Source: Arcobacteraceae bacterium (GTDB taxonomy: Bacteria; Campylobacterota; Campylobacteria; Campylobacterales; Arcobacteraceae). Taken from it: a DNA stretch of 32,236 nt. The position numbers and the translations under genes are program-made. This document shows positions 19,140 through 27,536 of this stretch, one piece after another; the stretch's first letter is position 1; every line of letters starts with the position of its first letter. The stretch spans positions 1 to 32,236 of the forward strand of contig JAOZVJ010000006.1 of NCBI GenBank assembly GCA_029938215.1, in the 5' to 3' direction. The notes beneath the pieces are model-generated. The model saw nothing but the letters and a program-made list of their open reading frames with translations, was not told the DNA's origin and ran no database searches.

Positions 19140-20270
19140 GTGAAAAAAATAGTGTTTTTAACAGGCACTCGCGCTGATTTTGGAAAAATAAAGTCACTAA
19201 TTAAAATCGCACAGAATAGTAATTTATTTGATATATATATATTTGTCACAGGAATGCATATGATTGATAAATATGGCAAAACTATCAATGAAATTTACAA
19301 AAGCAACTTTGACAATATATATCCATTTATAAATCATGATGACATTGAACATATGGATAGAAATTTAGCTAAAACAATAGATGGTTTTTCACATTATATT
19401 GGAGAAATTAATCCTGATTTAATTATAGTGCATGGGGATAGAATAGAAGCAATGGCTGGTGCAATTGTAGGTAGCTTAAATAATATTCTAGTTGCTCATA
19501 TTGAAGGAGGAGAAATATCTGGGACAATTGACGAACTTATTAGACACTCTATTTCAAAATTATCTCATATACATTTAGTATCAAATAAAGAAGCCAAAAA
19601 TAGATTAATTCAAATGGGAGAGAAAAATACTTCAATTTTCACAATAGGCTCTCCTGATTTAGATATTATGAACTCTAAAGACTTACCTTCCTTAGAATTT
19701 GTAAAAAAATATTATGATATAAATTTTAATGATTATTCAATACTAATGTTTCATCCTGTCACAACAGAAATAAATGATATAAAAAATCAAACCAAAGAAT
19801 TAGTTGGGTCTATTTTAAAAAGCGGCAAACAATATATTGTTATTTATCCAAATAATGACTTGGGGTCAAATTATATATTAGATGAATATCAAAAACTTAA
19901 CAACAATCCAAATATTAAGATTTTTCCATCATTAAGATTTGAGTATTTTTTAATTTTATTAAAAAATACTCAGTTTGTAATTGGAAATTCAAGCACAGGT
20001 CTTCGCGAAGCTCCTTATTATAATATTCCAACTATAAATATAGGTAGCCGACAACATAATAGGGCAATATCTAGAAATATTATAAACTGCGAATGTGTGC
20101 AAGATGAAATTTTAAAAGCTATTAATAAGGCATCAAACTTAAATCTAAGCTCAAAAGATATTAATTTTGGTGATGGAAAAAGTGATAAATTATTTTTAAA
20201 GTTATTAAAAACAACTGACATATGGAACACTCCTCAGCAAAAACAATTTCAAGATATTAAAAATGGATAA
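19140..20270 (+). CDS. neuC: Hydrolysing UDP-sugar 2-epimerase (NeuC/LegG family), GTG start
   Basis: KKIVFLTGTRADFGKIKSLIK; VHGDRIEAMAGAIVGSLNNILVAHIEGGEISGTIDELIRHSISKLSHIHLVSN; QFVIGNSSTGLREAPYYNIPTINIGSRQ. Confidence 0.9.
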   Translation: MKKIVFLTGTRADFGKIKSLIKIAQNSNLFDIYIFVTGMHMIDKYGKTINEIYKSNFDNIYPFINHDDIEHMDRNLAKTIDGFSHYIGEINPDLIIVHGDRIEAMAGAIVGSLNNILVAHIEGGEISGTIDELIRHSISKLSHIHLVSNKEAKNRLIQMGEKNTSIFTIGSPDLDIMNSKDLPSLEFVKKYYDINFNDYSILMFHPVTTEINDIKNQTKELVGSILKSGKQYIVIYPNNDLGSNYILDEYQKLNNNPNIKIFPSLRFEYFLILLKNTQFVIGNSSTGLREAPYYNIPTINIGSRQHNRAISRNIINCECVQDEILKAINKASNLNLSSKDINFGDGKSDKLFLKLLKTTDIWNTPQQKQFQDIKNG

Positions 20271-20973
20271 TTTAAAAATACTATCTATTATTCCCGCAAG
20301 AAGCGGATCAAAAGGACTAATAAATAAAAATATATTACCACTACTAAATAAACCGCTTATATCTTGGACTATTGAAGCTAGTTTGCAATCTAAATACATA
20401 TCATACACCATAGTAAACTCTGATAGTAAAGCCATATTAGATATAGCAAAAAAATACAACTCAAACACTTTAATGCGTCCAAATAATCTTGCACTAGATA
20501 ATACCCCAAGTGAATTTGTTGTGCAACATACAATTAGTGAACTACGGAAACAAAATTTAGAATTTGATTTCATTATCTTATTGCAACCAACATCGCCTTT
20601 AAGAAATAACGATGATATTGATAATGCATTTAAATTATTGCTTAAATCAAGTGCATCATCACTAATAAGCGTATATAAAACTGACAATAAGATATTAAAA
20701 GCATTTATTGAAAATGAATATGGCTATATAAAAGGCATATCAAACAACAAATATCCTTTCACCACAAGACAAAAGTTACCAAAAACATATATGAGTAATG
20801 GTGCTATATATATTGTTAAAGTTAGTGAGTTTTTAAAAAATAATTCATTATTTACTAATAATTCCATAAAATACACTATGAACGAAGAAAAAAGCTTAGA
20901 TATTGATACTCAAAATGATTTGGATATGGCTCAAAATTATTTATATAAAATTTCTTCTTTAGCCAACTTATAA
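20263..20973 (+). CDS. neuA: CMP-nonulosonate cytidylyltransferase (NeuA/LegF family)
   Basis: LSIIPARSGSKGLINKNILPLLNKPLISWTIEAS; LQPTSPLRNNDDIDNAF; DIDTQNDLDMAQ. 8-nt overlap with neuC. Confidence 0.9.
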   Translation: MDNLKILSIIPARSGSKGLINKNILPLLNKPLISWTIEASLQSKYISYTIVNSDSKAILDIAKKYNSNTLMRPNNLALDNTPSEFVVQHTISELRKQNLEFDFIILLQPTSPLRNNDDIDNAFKLLLKSSASSLISVYKTDNKILKAFIENEYGYIKGISNNKYPFTTRQKLPKTYMSNGAIYIVKVSEFLKNNSLFTNNSIKYTMNEEKSLDIDTQNDLDMAQNYLYKISSLANL

Positions 20974-21638
20974 CTTTTGATTGTTCCTATATCCCTATGA
21001 TAAAGGTCATTTAAAAAAGTATTTATTTTGCCCATAAAAAATGGCAATACATCAACACTAAAATCTATATCTTTTTTATTTAATTTTTCCATAAACTGTA
21101 TAACAGAAGGCTCACAAATATAAACTGCTCCATTAGCAAGATTTGAAGGTGGGTTTTTCACTTTTTCATGAAATCTTTGTACTATATTTTTATTATCAAG
21201 TTCCACTATTCCACAACTACTTGGATTGTCACTTTTAAAAAGCATCATTGTAATTTCGCAATCTTTTGGTCTATTTTGATGACATTGAATAAAAGCATTA
21301 AAATCACAAAATGATAAATTATCAGCATGCACAAGCATAAAAGTTTCATCATCAAAAAAGTCTTTATTGGCCAAAATAGTACCGCCTGTATTTAGTAGCT
21401 TATCTTCATATACCAAAGCAATCATATCTTTATATTTACTTTTATTTACAAACTCTTCAACTTGCTCTGATAAATATGAAGTGTTGATTAAGAATTCACT
21501 AACACCAACTTTAAATAAATTTTCAAGCCAATATTCTAAAAGCGGTTTTTCATTTATAGGAACTAAACATTTTGGAATTGTGTTGGTAATAGGTCTTAGC
21601 CTTGTGCCTAACCCTGCAGCTAAAAGTAGTGCTTTCAT
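20937..21638 (-). CDS. Sugar-1-phosphate nucleotidyltransferase (HddC/ManC-like)
   Basis: MKALLLAAGLGTRLRPITNTIPKCLVPINEKPLLEYWLENL; NTGGTILANKDFF; ANGAVYICEPSVI. Confidence 0.85.
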   Translation of the reverse strand: MKALLLAAGLGTRLRPITNTIPKCLVPINEKPLLEYWLENLFKVGVSEFLINTSYLSEQVEEFVNKSKYKDMIALVYEDKLLNTGGTILANKDFFDDETFMLVHADNLSFCDFNAFIQCHQNRPKDCEITMMLFKSDNPSSCGIVELDNKNIVQRFHEKVKNPPSNLANGAVYICEPSVIQFMEKLNKKDIDFSVDVLPFFMGKINTFLNDLYHRDIGTIKSYKLAKEEILYK

Positions 21639-23050
21639 CTATCTAATTCTTTTAAAATCTCTTTTTTTGTAATTGGCATATTTCCCACCCTACTTATTTG
21701 AATAGCAGAAGCCAGAGAACCTAAATATGCACTTTGCCAAACACTAGCTCCCACACTTAAAGCCATAGAACTACAAGTAAGCAATGAATCGCCAGCACCG
21801 CTTACATCTTTTATAATATTTCCCAAAGCATTAATATTGTCTGTTAACAATTCATCTTTAGAACTATTATATATCATCATACCCTCAGCACCTAAAGTTG
21901 TAAAAATATATTTAGATTTTGTCTTGCCTACCAATTCATCAGACAACACAACAAGTCCAGATTCAAAATCATTTAATGACAATCTTATTTCTCGCTCAGT
22001 TGGGGTTACCAATGTCATATCTTTAAATTTTGATATATCTCCAACTTGTGATGAACTTTGAGAATCTGCTGTCATAAATATATTATTTTTAAGTCCTAAT
22101 TTTATAATACTATCAATAAGTGTATTTGTCAAAACTCCATAGCTAAAATCAGAAAATATTATTAAATCTATATCTTGAATATTTTGTTTTATATTATCTA
22201 AAATTTTATTTTCTATATCTTTATTTATGCCATGTTGTTTTAGATGATTTACCCTAAGCAAAGTTTTTGTGTTTGCTCTAAATCGTTGTTTTAAAGTTGT
22301 TGGTCTTGTGCTATCTTCATATAACAAAACATCTATATCTAATTTTTTTAAACCATCTTGCACAAATTCTTTATTTTCATCACTACCTGCTACTGATATA
22401 AATTTTACATGGCTCCCGAGTGTTTTGGCATGACTAGCAACTATTGCGGCACCACCTATAAATTTATCGTTCAAAAGTGGACTTACTACAATAGTTGGGT
22501 CTTCTTGACTCATTCCCAAAGGTTCACAAGTGACATATTCATCAACTATTGTATCACCTATCACCAGAACTTTTAAATTTTTAAACTTTTCTATAATATT
22601 TTGCAAACTATCAAAAGAAAAATTATGTCTTTGAATATATTGATTATTATGATTAACATTATAATTTACACTTAAAAATTCTTGTCGCAAAAGGTCAAGT
22701 GAAGAAAATCCAATTTCACCAGAACTAAATAAAAGTTTACCTCCATAACTATTAATAATTTCTAATTCAGGATTGTCCTTATCTTCATGTTCTTTACCTT
22801 TAACAACTATGATTGGCTTATTTTTTATAATATATTCTATTGGTGTTTCATTCAGAATAAAAGCTTCATCAACATAGCTTGTAGCTTGTATTGATTCTAA
22901 TCTTATATCTTCACTTATACCTTTATTGCTAACCTTATCACCGTTAATTCCAACTATTAAATAGTCACCGCTCTCTTTTGCAAACTTTAAAAGCCTTAAA
23001 TGCCCTGGATGAAGAATATTGAAGTCACCATATACAAATACTTTTTTCAT
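21635..23050 (-). CDS. HldE-like bifunctional protein with swapped order: N-terminal cytidylyltransferase-like domain, C-terminal PfkB kinase
   Basis: N-terminus MKKVFVYGDFNILHPGHLRLLKFAKE...LIVGINGDKV; C-terminus IGDTIVDEYV...GGAAIVASHAKTLG...TPTEREIRL...DVSGAGDSLLTCSSMALS. Start moved to ATG 23050, which overlaps the upstream stop (TAATG). Confidence 0.85.
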   Translation of the reverse strand: MKKVFVYGDFNILHPGHLRLLKFAKESGDYLIVGINGDKVSNKGISEDIRLESIQATSYVDEAFILNETPIEYIIKNKPIIVVKGKEHEDKDNPELEIINSYGGKLLFSSGEIGFSSLDLLRQEFLSVNYNVNHNNQYIQRHNFSFDSLQNIIEKFKNLKVLVIGDTIVDEYVTCEPLGMSQEDPTIVVSPLLNDKFIGGAAIVASHAKTLGSHVKFISVAGSDENKEFVQDGLKKLDIDVLLYEDSTRPTTLKQRFRANTKTLLRVNHLKQHGINKDIENKILDNIKQNIQDIDLIIFSDFSYGVLTNTLIDSIIKLGLKNNIFMTADSQSSSQVGDISKFKDMTLVTPTEREIRLSLNDFESGLVVLSDELVGKTKSKYIFTTLGAEGMMIYNSSKDELLTDNINALGNIIKDVSGAGDSLLTCSSMALSVGASVWQSAYLGSLASAIQISRVGNMPITKKEILKELDR

Positions 23051-24171
23051 TATAAATTCTCCAACCAATATTTCATAAATGGATCAATAAGATAATATTT
23101 ATCATTTTTCTTATCGCAAATATCTTTTTTAATCAAAGCTTCCAAAGTACTCTTTAAAGTTGTTGCACTTAATCCTGATTGATTTAAGTTATCATTGCTA
23201 TATAGACTTTTTCCATCACAAGTTATGATATATTTTAAACTATTTTTTTGATTTGGTGTTAATTGTGTCCATATCAAACTATATAAATCATATTCTCTTT
23301 CTATTATAAGTCTCAAAGATTTTACAACGATATCATCATTTACTAATTTTAATGTACTATCCCAAACAACAGACATAATTTGTTGCATATAATATGGAAA
23401 GCCATTGGTTATATTGTATATTTGCTCTATATATTTTATATCTATATTTTTATTTGTATTGTCAAATTTTAATTTTATAAAAGCAGTCCAATCTTCTAGC
23501 AATATTTCATTAATATTAAAATACTTAACTGATTTATAAAATGCTCTTGATTTGTCATTAAATATCTGTGTTAAAATAGATTTTTTACTACCGCTAAATA
23601 TATATGATACTTCTCTCGAATGAGTTTGAATGACACTTCTTAACTTCTTTTCAAATTCTAATTGCTCTATCTCTTGAAATTCATCAAATATAACTACAGC
23701 TTTTTTGTTGAATTTTTTAGCATATATAAATGGTAAATTTAATACATCTTCTAAAGTTTGTGTTTGTTCTTTCTTAGATATGGATAAGCTATAAGAAACT
23801 TCACCAACTGAATCAAAAGTCATATTTATATTTGGTCTTATTTTTAAAATTGTTTTAAAAAGTTCTATTACTTTAGATGATCTTGTTTCAAAACTATTAA
23901 CCATCAAGTTAAAATATTTCTGAATAAATTCATCAATATTTGATATACTGAACAAATCAACATATATGATTTTATACTCATCGTCACTTTGCAAATCTTG
24001 TTTTAACTTCTTTAAAAGTGATGTTTTGCCAAATCTTCTAGGAGCATATAACAAAAGATTTTGACCACTTGCGACATCATTTTTTAGCTCTTGTATTTCC
24101 ACAACTCTATTGCAAAAATCATCACCATAAACTTCATTACCAAAATAAAATGGATTTATAATGTTGCTCAT
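23050..24171 (-). CDS. Archaeal-type AAA ATPase (ATPase_2 / COG1672-like), paralog 1
   Basis: NPFYFGNEVYGDDFCNRVVEIQELKNDVASGQNLLLYAPRRFGKTSLLKKL (Walker A); AVVIFDEFQEI (Walker B); SYIFSGSKKSILTQIF; C-terminal YYLIDPFMKYWLENL. Confidence 0.85.
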   Translation of the reverse strand: MSNIINPFYFGNEVYGDDFCNRVVEIQELKNDVASGQNLLLYAPRRFGKTSLLKKLKQDLQSDDEYKIIYVDLFSISNIDEFIQKYFNLMVNSFETRSSKVIELFKTILKIRPNINMTFDSVGEVSYSLSISKKEQTQTLEDVLNLPFIYAKKFNKKAVVIFDEFQEIEQLEFEKKLRSVIQTHSREVSYIFSGSKKSILTQIFNDKSRAFYKSVKYFNINEILLEDWTAFIKLKFDNTNKNIDIKYIEQIYNITNGFPYYMQQIMSVVWDSTLKLVNDDIVVKSLRLIIEREYDLYSLIWTQLTPNQKNSLKYIITCDGKSLYSNDNLNQSGLSATTLKSTLEALIKKDICDKKNDKYYLIDPFMKYWLENL

Positions 24172-24200
24172 TTTACGCCTTTTATATTATAGTATTTAGT

Positions 24201-24229
24201 ATTATACCAGTTAGTATAATAGATGTCAA
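24201..24229 (-). promoter_or_regulatory. Consensus sigma-70 promoter TTGACA-17-TATAAT with TG extended -10, overlapping an inverted repeat
   Basis: Minus strand TTGACATCTATTATACTAACTGGTATAAT: -35 at 24224-24229, -10 at 24201-24206, spacer 17 nt. Inverted repeat ATTATAC-N6-GTATAAT at 24201-24220. Confidence 0.75.
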
Positions 24230-24237
24230 TATAAATC

Positions 24238-25347
24238 TTATATAAAATTTAGATGTTGAGGCTTTTCTCCAATTGGAGCTTTTAAATCATGCTGATCTTT
24301 TTTATAAGCATCCAATACCTCATTTGTTTTATCTTGAAGACATAAAGTTTCACACATAGTACACGCATCAAATTTAGGAGATGCTAGAAAATTCATAACT
24401 TCCCAATATCTATCGCTTTTTATAATATCTTTAAATCTTACACCTTTATATGTAATATTTCCTATGTGATATTGTTTATACTTTTCATTAAAAAAACTTC
24501 CACAAGGTGCTATTAATCCAGTTCCACTCATTTGCAAATGAAAAGGTGTGCCATAACATCTATTATAGTTTCGCACTCCTTTTGATGTTATCTTTGACCA
24601 TTTTGCTTTTACTAAATATCCATCATCACTATAACTCTCTGCTTCTTCTAAAAGTGCATATAATTTTTCATATTCTTTATAATCAACACCTAAAGAGCCG
24701 TCTTCATCATCGCTACAATGCTTAATAACTAAATAATCTGGTCTTAATTCTTTTCCAAGTTTAGCAAGAGGAATAATTTGATCGCCATATTTTGGCATAA
24801 GCACCATTTGCATACCTATTGTTACATCAAGACTTAACTCTTTTTTTACTCTCATTGCTGTTTTTATATTTTCACATGTTTCGTAAAATTTTTCTACTGG
24901 AACCCCCATAATTTCACTATATCTTTGAGGCTCGCCTGCACTAAAATTAAATCTAAGGTAAGTTAAAGAAGGTAGTATTTTTCGTAATACTTTTTCTGTA
25001 AGTGTATTTCCGTGAGTTGCTATTGCCATATCAAGACCAACTCTTTTGCCATATACAATCACATCTTCATAAATAGGATTAGCAGTACTTTCACCATCAC
25101 TAACCAAGCTTATAGCTTTAACTCCAACATCAGCACAATCATCTAAAAAGTTTTTCATTATAGAAAGTGTAATTTTATGCGGTTTATTTCTCTGCATATT
25201 TGCATAACAAAACTCACAGTTATATTGACAAGCTTGTGTTAATGCCATGTCTATTGTTATTGGAACAATTCTCTTTCCGCTTTTCCACTGCTTAAGTCTA
25301 TCTTGATGCCATAATATTTTTGAACCATCCAATATTAATTCTGACAT
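24238..25347 (-). CDS. Radical SAM protein with SPASM/twitch-like C-terminal Cys region
   Basis: CQYNCEFCYA (CxxxCxxC); C-terminal NRCYGTPF, APCGSFF, DACTMCETLC; ends HLNFI. Confidence 0.87.
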   Translation of the reverse strand: MSELILDGSKILWHQDRLKQWKSGKRIVPITIDMALTQACQYNCEFCYANMQRNKPHKITLSIMKNFLDDCADVGVKAISLVSDGESTANPIYEDVIVYGKRVGLDMAIATHGNTLTEKVLRKILPSLTYLRFNFSAGEPQRYSEIMGVPVEKFYETCENIKTAMRVKKELSLDVTIGMQMVLMPKYGDQIIPLAKLGKELRPDYLVIKHCSDDEDGSLGVDYKEYEKLYALLEEAESYSDDGYLVKAKWSKITSKGVRNYNRCYGTPFHLQMSGTGLIAPCGSFFNEKYKQYHIGNITYKGVRFKDIIKSDRYWEVMNFLASPKFDACTMCETLCLQDKTNEVLDAYKKDQHDLKAPIGEKPQHLNFI

Positions 25348-25348
25348 T

Positions 25349-26344
25349 TTAATTGTCTCCTAAACACGCAAACCAATCTTTGGTTGCATCATCTATACTT
25401 TTCTCATCCCAAACAGGTGCTTCTCTCCACTGTTCTATATTTTCTAACATAATTTTAACACCATCTTCAAAAGTAACTTTAGGAGTCCAACCTAGTAACT
25501 TTTTAATTTTACTTATATCAGCATAAGTACAATCAGGTTCGCCTGGTCTTTTAGGAATATATTGTTTTTCACCACCTAATAATTCAACTAAATAATTAAT
25601 ACTATAAGTATTGTCACTACCTACATTAAATATCTCACCAGTAAATTCACTTTGACTTGCTTTATAACAAGCATCAACTATATCGGTCACATAAGTAAAA
25701 TCTCTAGCTTGTTCGCCATCTCCAACAATAGTTAAAGGCTTATTATTTAAAAGTTGTGCTAAAAATACACCAAATACAGCACCATAAGTTCCACTTGTTC
25801 TATGTCGTATTCCATACACATTAAAAAATCTCATAGAAACTACCGGCATATCATATAATTGTCCCCAGTGCATCACATACTGTTCGCCAACAGTTTTAGT
25901 ATGAGCATATGGATATTCTGGTGCTATTGAACTTGTTTCTGGAGTTGGATAAATATCAGGAATACCATAACAACTACTTGAAGCTGCATATACAAACTTT
26001 TTTAACTTTTTTGATTTCTTAGCAGATTCTAAAACTCTAATGGTTCCATCTACATTTGCTCTATGATACTTTATAGGATTATTAATAGAAGGAACTATAT
26101 CAGCTAAAGCAGCATAATGAAAAACATAATCAACATCTTCAAAATATTTATCTAATTCAACTTTATAATTTCCAATATCAGCATTTATAAAAGTTATTTT
26201 ACCTTTATGGTGTTCAATATTATCAAGTCTTCCATTTGCTAAATTATCTATAACTGTTACTTCATAGTTATTTTTAACTAATAAATCAACCATATGAGAA
26301 CCTATAAATCCAGCTCCACCTGTTACTATTGCTTTTTTCATCAT
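25349..26344 (-). CDS. NAD-dependent sugar nucleotide epimerase/dehydratase (extended SDR)
   Basis: KKAIVTGGAGFIGSHMVDLL; AALADIVPSINNPIKYHRANVDGT; YPYAHTK (YxxxK); MRFFNVYG. Confidence 0.9.
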   Translation of the reverse strand: MMKKAIVTGGAGFIGSHMVDLLVKNNYEVTVIDNLANGRLDNIEHHKGKITFINADIGNYKVELDKYFEDVDYVFHYAALADIVPSINNPIKYHRANVDGTIRVLESAKKSKKLKKFVYAASSSCYGIPDIYPTPETSSIAPEYPYAHTKTVGEQYVMHWGQLYDMPVVSMRFFNVYGIRHRTSGTYGAVFGVFLAQLLNNKPLTIVGDGEQARDFTYVTDIVDACYKASQSEFTGEIFNVGSDNTYSINYLVELLGGEKQYIPKRPGEPDCTYADISKIKKLLGWTPKVTFEDGVKIMLENIEQWREAPVWDEKSIDDATKDWFACLGDN

Positions 26345-26346
26345 AT

Positions 26347-27471
26347 TTATATATCCTTCAAGTAGTATTGTATAAATGGATCTAAAATAATATATTGACC
26401 ATTGTTATTCTTTGATATAAAGCCAAAATCTTTTAGTTCATTAATTATTTTATTTATATTTTGACTTCTTACTCCTAACTTTTCCAATGGTGGGTAAGGA
26501 TTATTTTCATTTGCGATTTGTTTTAAAATATCAATAAAATATTTTTTTCCTTTTATTTTAAATAACTCTAATGATATAAAATCCTTTTCATTATTATAAA
26601 CACTTATTGCTATTCTTAAAATAGAGATATTATTGATATTTTTACTTCTAAACTTACTATAAAAATATATCTCGTTTGCTATTTTCATAATATAATATGG
26701 CAATCCATTTGTTAAATTTTGTATTAAAGCAATATGATTATTAGATATATTAATATTTTCACTTTTAAATTTATTGATAAAAAATTCATGATAATCTTTT
26801 TGTTTCATAGGCAATATGTTTAATACTGTTGCAAATCTAAAAAAAGCACTATTGCTTGATGAAAAAAGTTTTTGCATTAAGTGATACTGACTTCCTGCAA
26901 ATATAAAAGTAATTCTTTTCTGTAGTTGAAAAATAGATCTCATCTTTTGTAAAAGCATATCACTTTTATTAAATTTTATTATTTCACCCAATTCATCAAT
27001 AATAAAAACTATCTTTATATCTAATTTATTTGCTACTATTTCTGGCAAATGCAATGCAAATTCCAATAAGTCATCATCACTTTTATCATTAATTAGTTTT
27101 TGTGCTGTTTGAATTTTTAAATCATTTATACTTAGAGACAATGTACTAAAATGATTAATAATATTTTTAAGTAGTTCAATGCTTTGATTTTTCAACTGCT
27201 CAATAGCACTATTAAAACCTGCTAGTTTATATACTTGGTCTATTATTTTTAATGCTAATTCTCTTTTTGTATATACATTCATTAAATCAATATGAATAAA
27301 ATTTGCTTTATTTTGATGCTTAAATTCTAATATTAATGATGTTTTTCCATATCTTCTTGGGGCTATTAAAACTATACTATTTGAGTTTTCTACGGAGCTT
27401 TTTAATCGAAACAACTCCTCTTCTCTTCCAATAAAATCTTCTGCCAATACTGGCTTACCACTTTTAAACAC
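26347..27471 (-). CDS. Archaeal-type AAA ATPase (ATPase_2 / COG1672-like), paralog 2
   Basis: VLAEDFIGREEELFRLKSSVENSNSIVLIAPRRYGKTSLILEF (Walker A); KIVFIIDELGEI (Walker B); FIFAGSQYHLMQKLF; C-terminal YIILDPFIQYYLKDI. GTG 27471 preferred over TTG 27486 because it has an AAAGGCG RBS spaced as in paralog 1. Confidence 0.83.
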   Translation of the reverse strand: MFKSGKPVLAEDFIGREEELFRLKSSVENSNSIVLIAPRRYGKTSLILEFKHQNKANFIHIDLMNVYTKRELALKIIDQVYKLAGFNSAIEQLKNQSIELLKNIINHFSTLSLSINDLKIQTAQKLINDKSDDDLLEFALHLPEIVANKLDIKIVFIIDELGEIIKFNKSDMLLQKMRSIFQLQKRITFIFAGSQYHLMQKLFSSSNSAFFRFATVLNILPMKQKDYHEFFINKFKSENINISNNHIALIQNLTNGLPYYIMKIANEIYFYSKFRSKNINNISILRIAISVYNNEKDFISLELFKIKGKKYFIDILKQIANENNPYPPLEKLGVRSQNINKIINELKDFGFISKNNNGQYIILDPFIQYYLKDI

Positions 27472-27500
27472 AATACGCCTTTGCAATATACATTTTGATT

Positions 27501-27519
27501 AATACTATATAGTATTATA
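27501..27519 (-). promoter_or_regulatory. Perfect 16-bp palindrome AATACTATATAGTATT (27501-27516) overlapping a TATAAT -10-like element (27514-27519)
   Basis: Direct reading of the 65-nt spacer between the radical SAM stop and the ATPase start. Confidence 0.55.
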
Positions 27520-27536
27520 ACTTAATTACTACTTGG

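Noticed and set aside
18018-20973. Firm assignment of neuB/neuC/neuA to sialic acid (Neu5Ac) biosynthesis
   Set aside because: Sequence motifs alone do not separate Neu5Ac enzymes from the homologous legionaminic-acid enzymes; kept as nonulosonate family.
20937-21638. PtmE-type glucosamine-1-phosphate guanylyltransferase of the legionaminic pathway
   Set aside because: The protein is short (233 aa) without the CBS-domain region of PtmE, is on the opposite strand from neuBCA, and is coupled to the HldE-like gene, so a heptose-type role is more likely.
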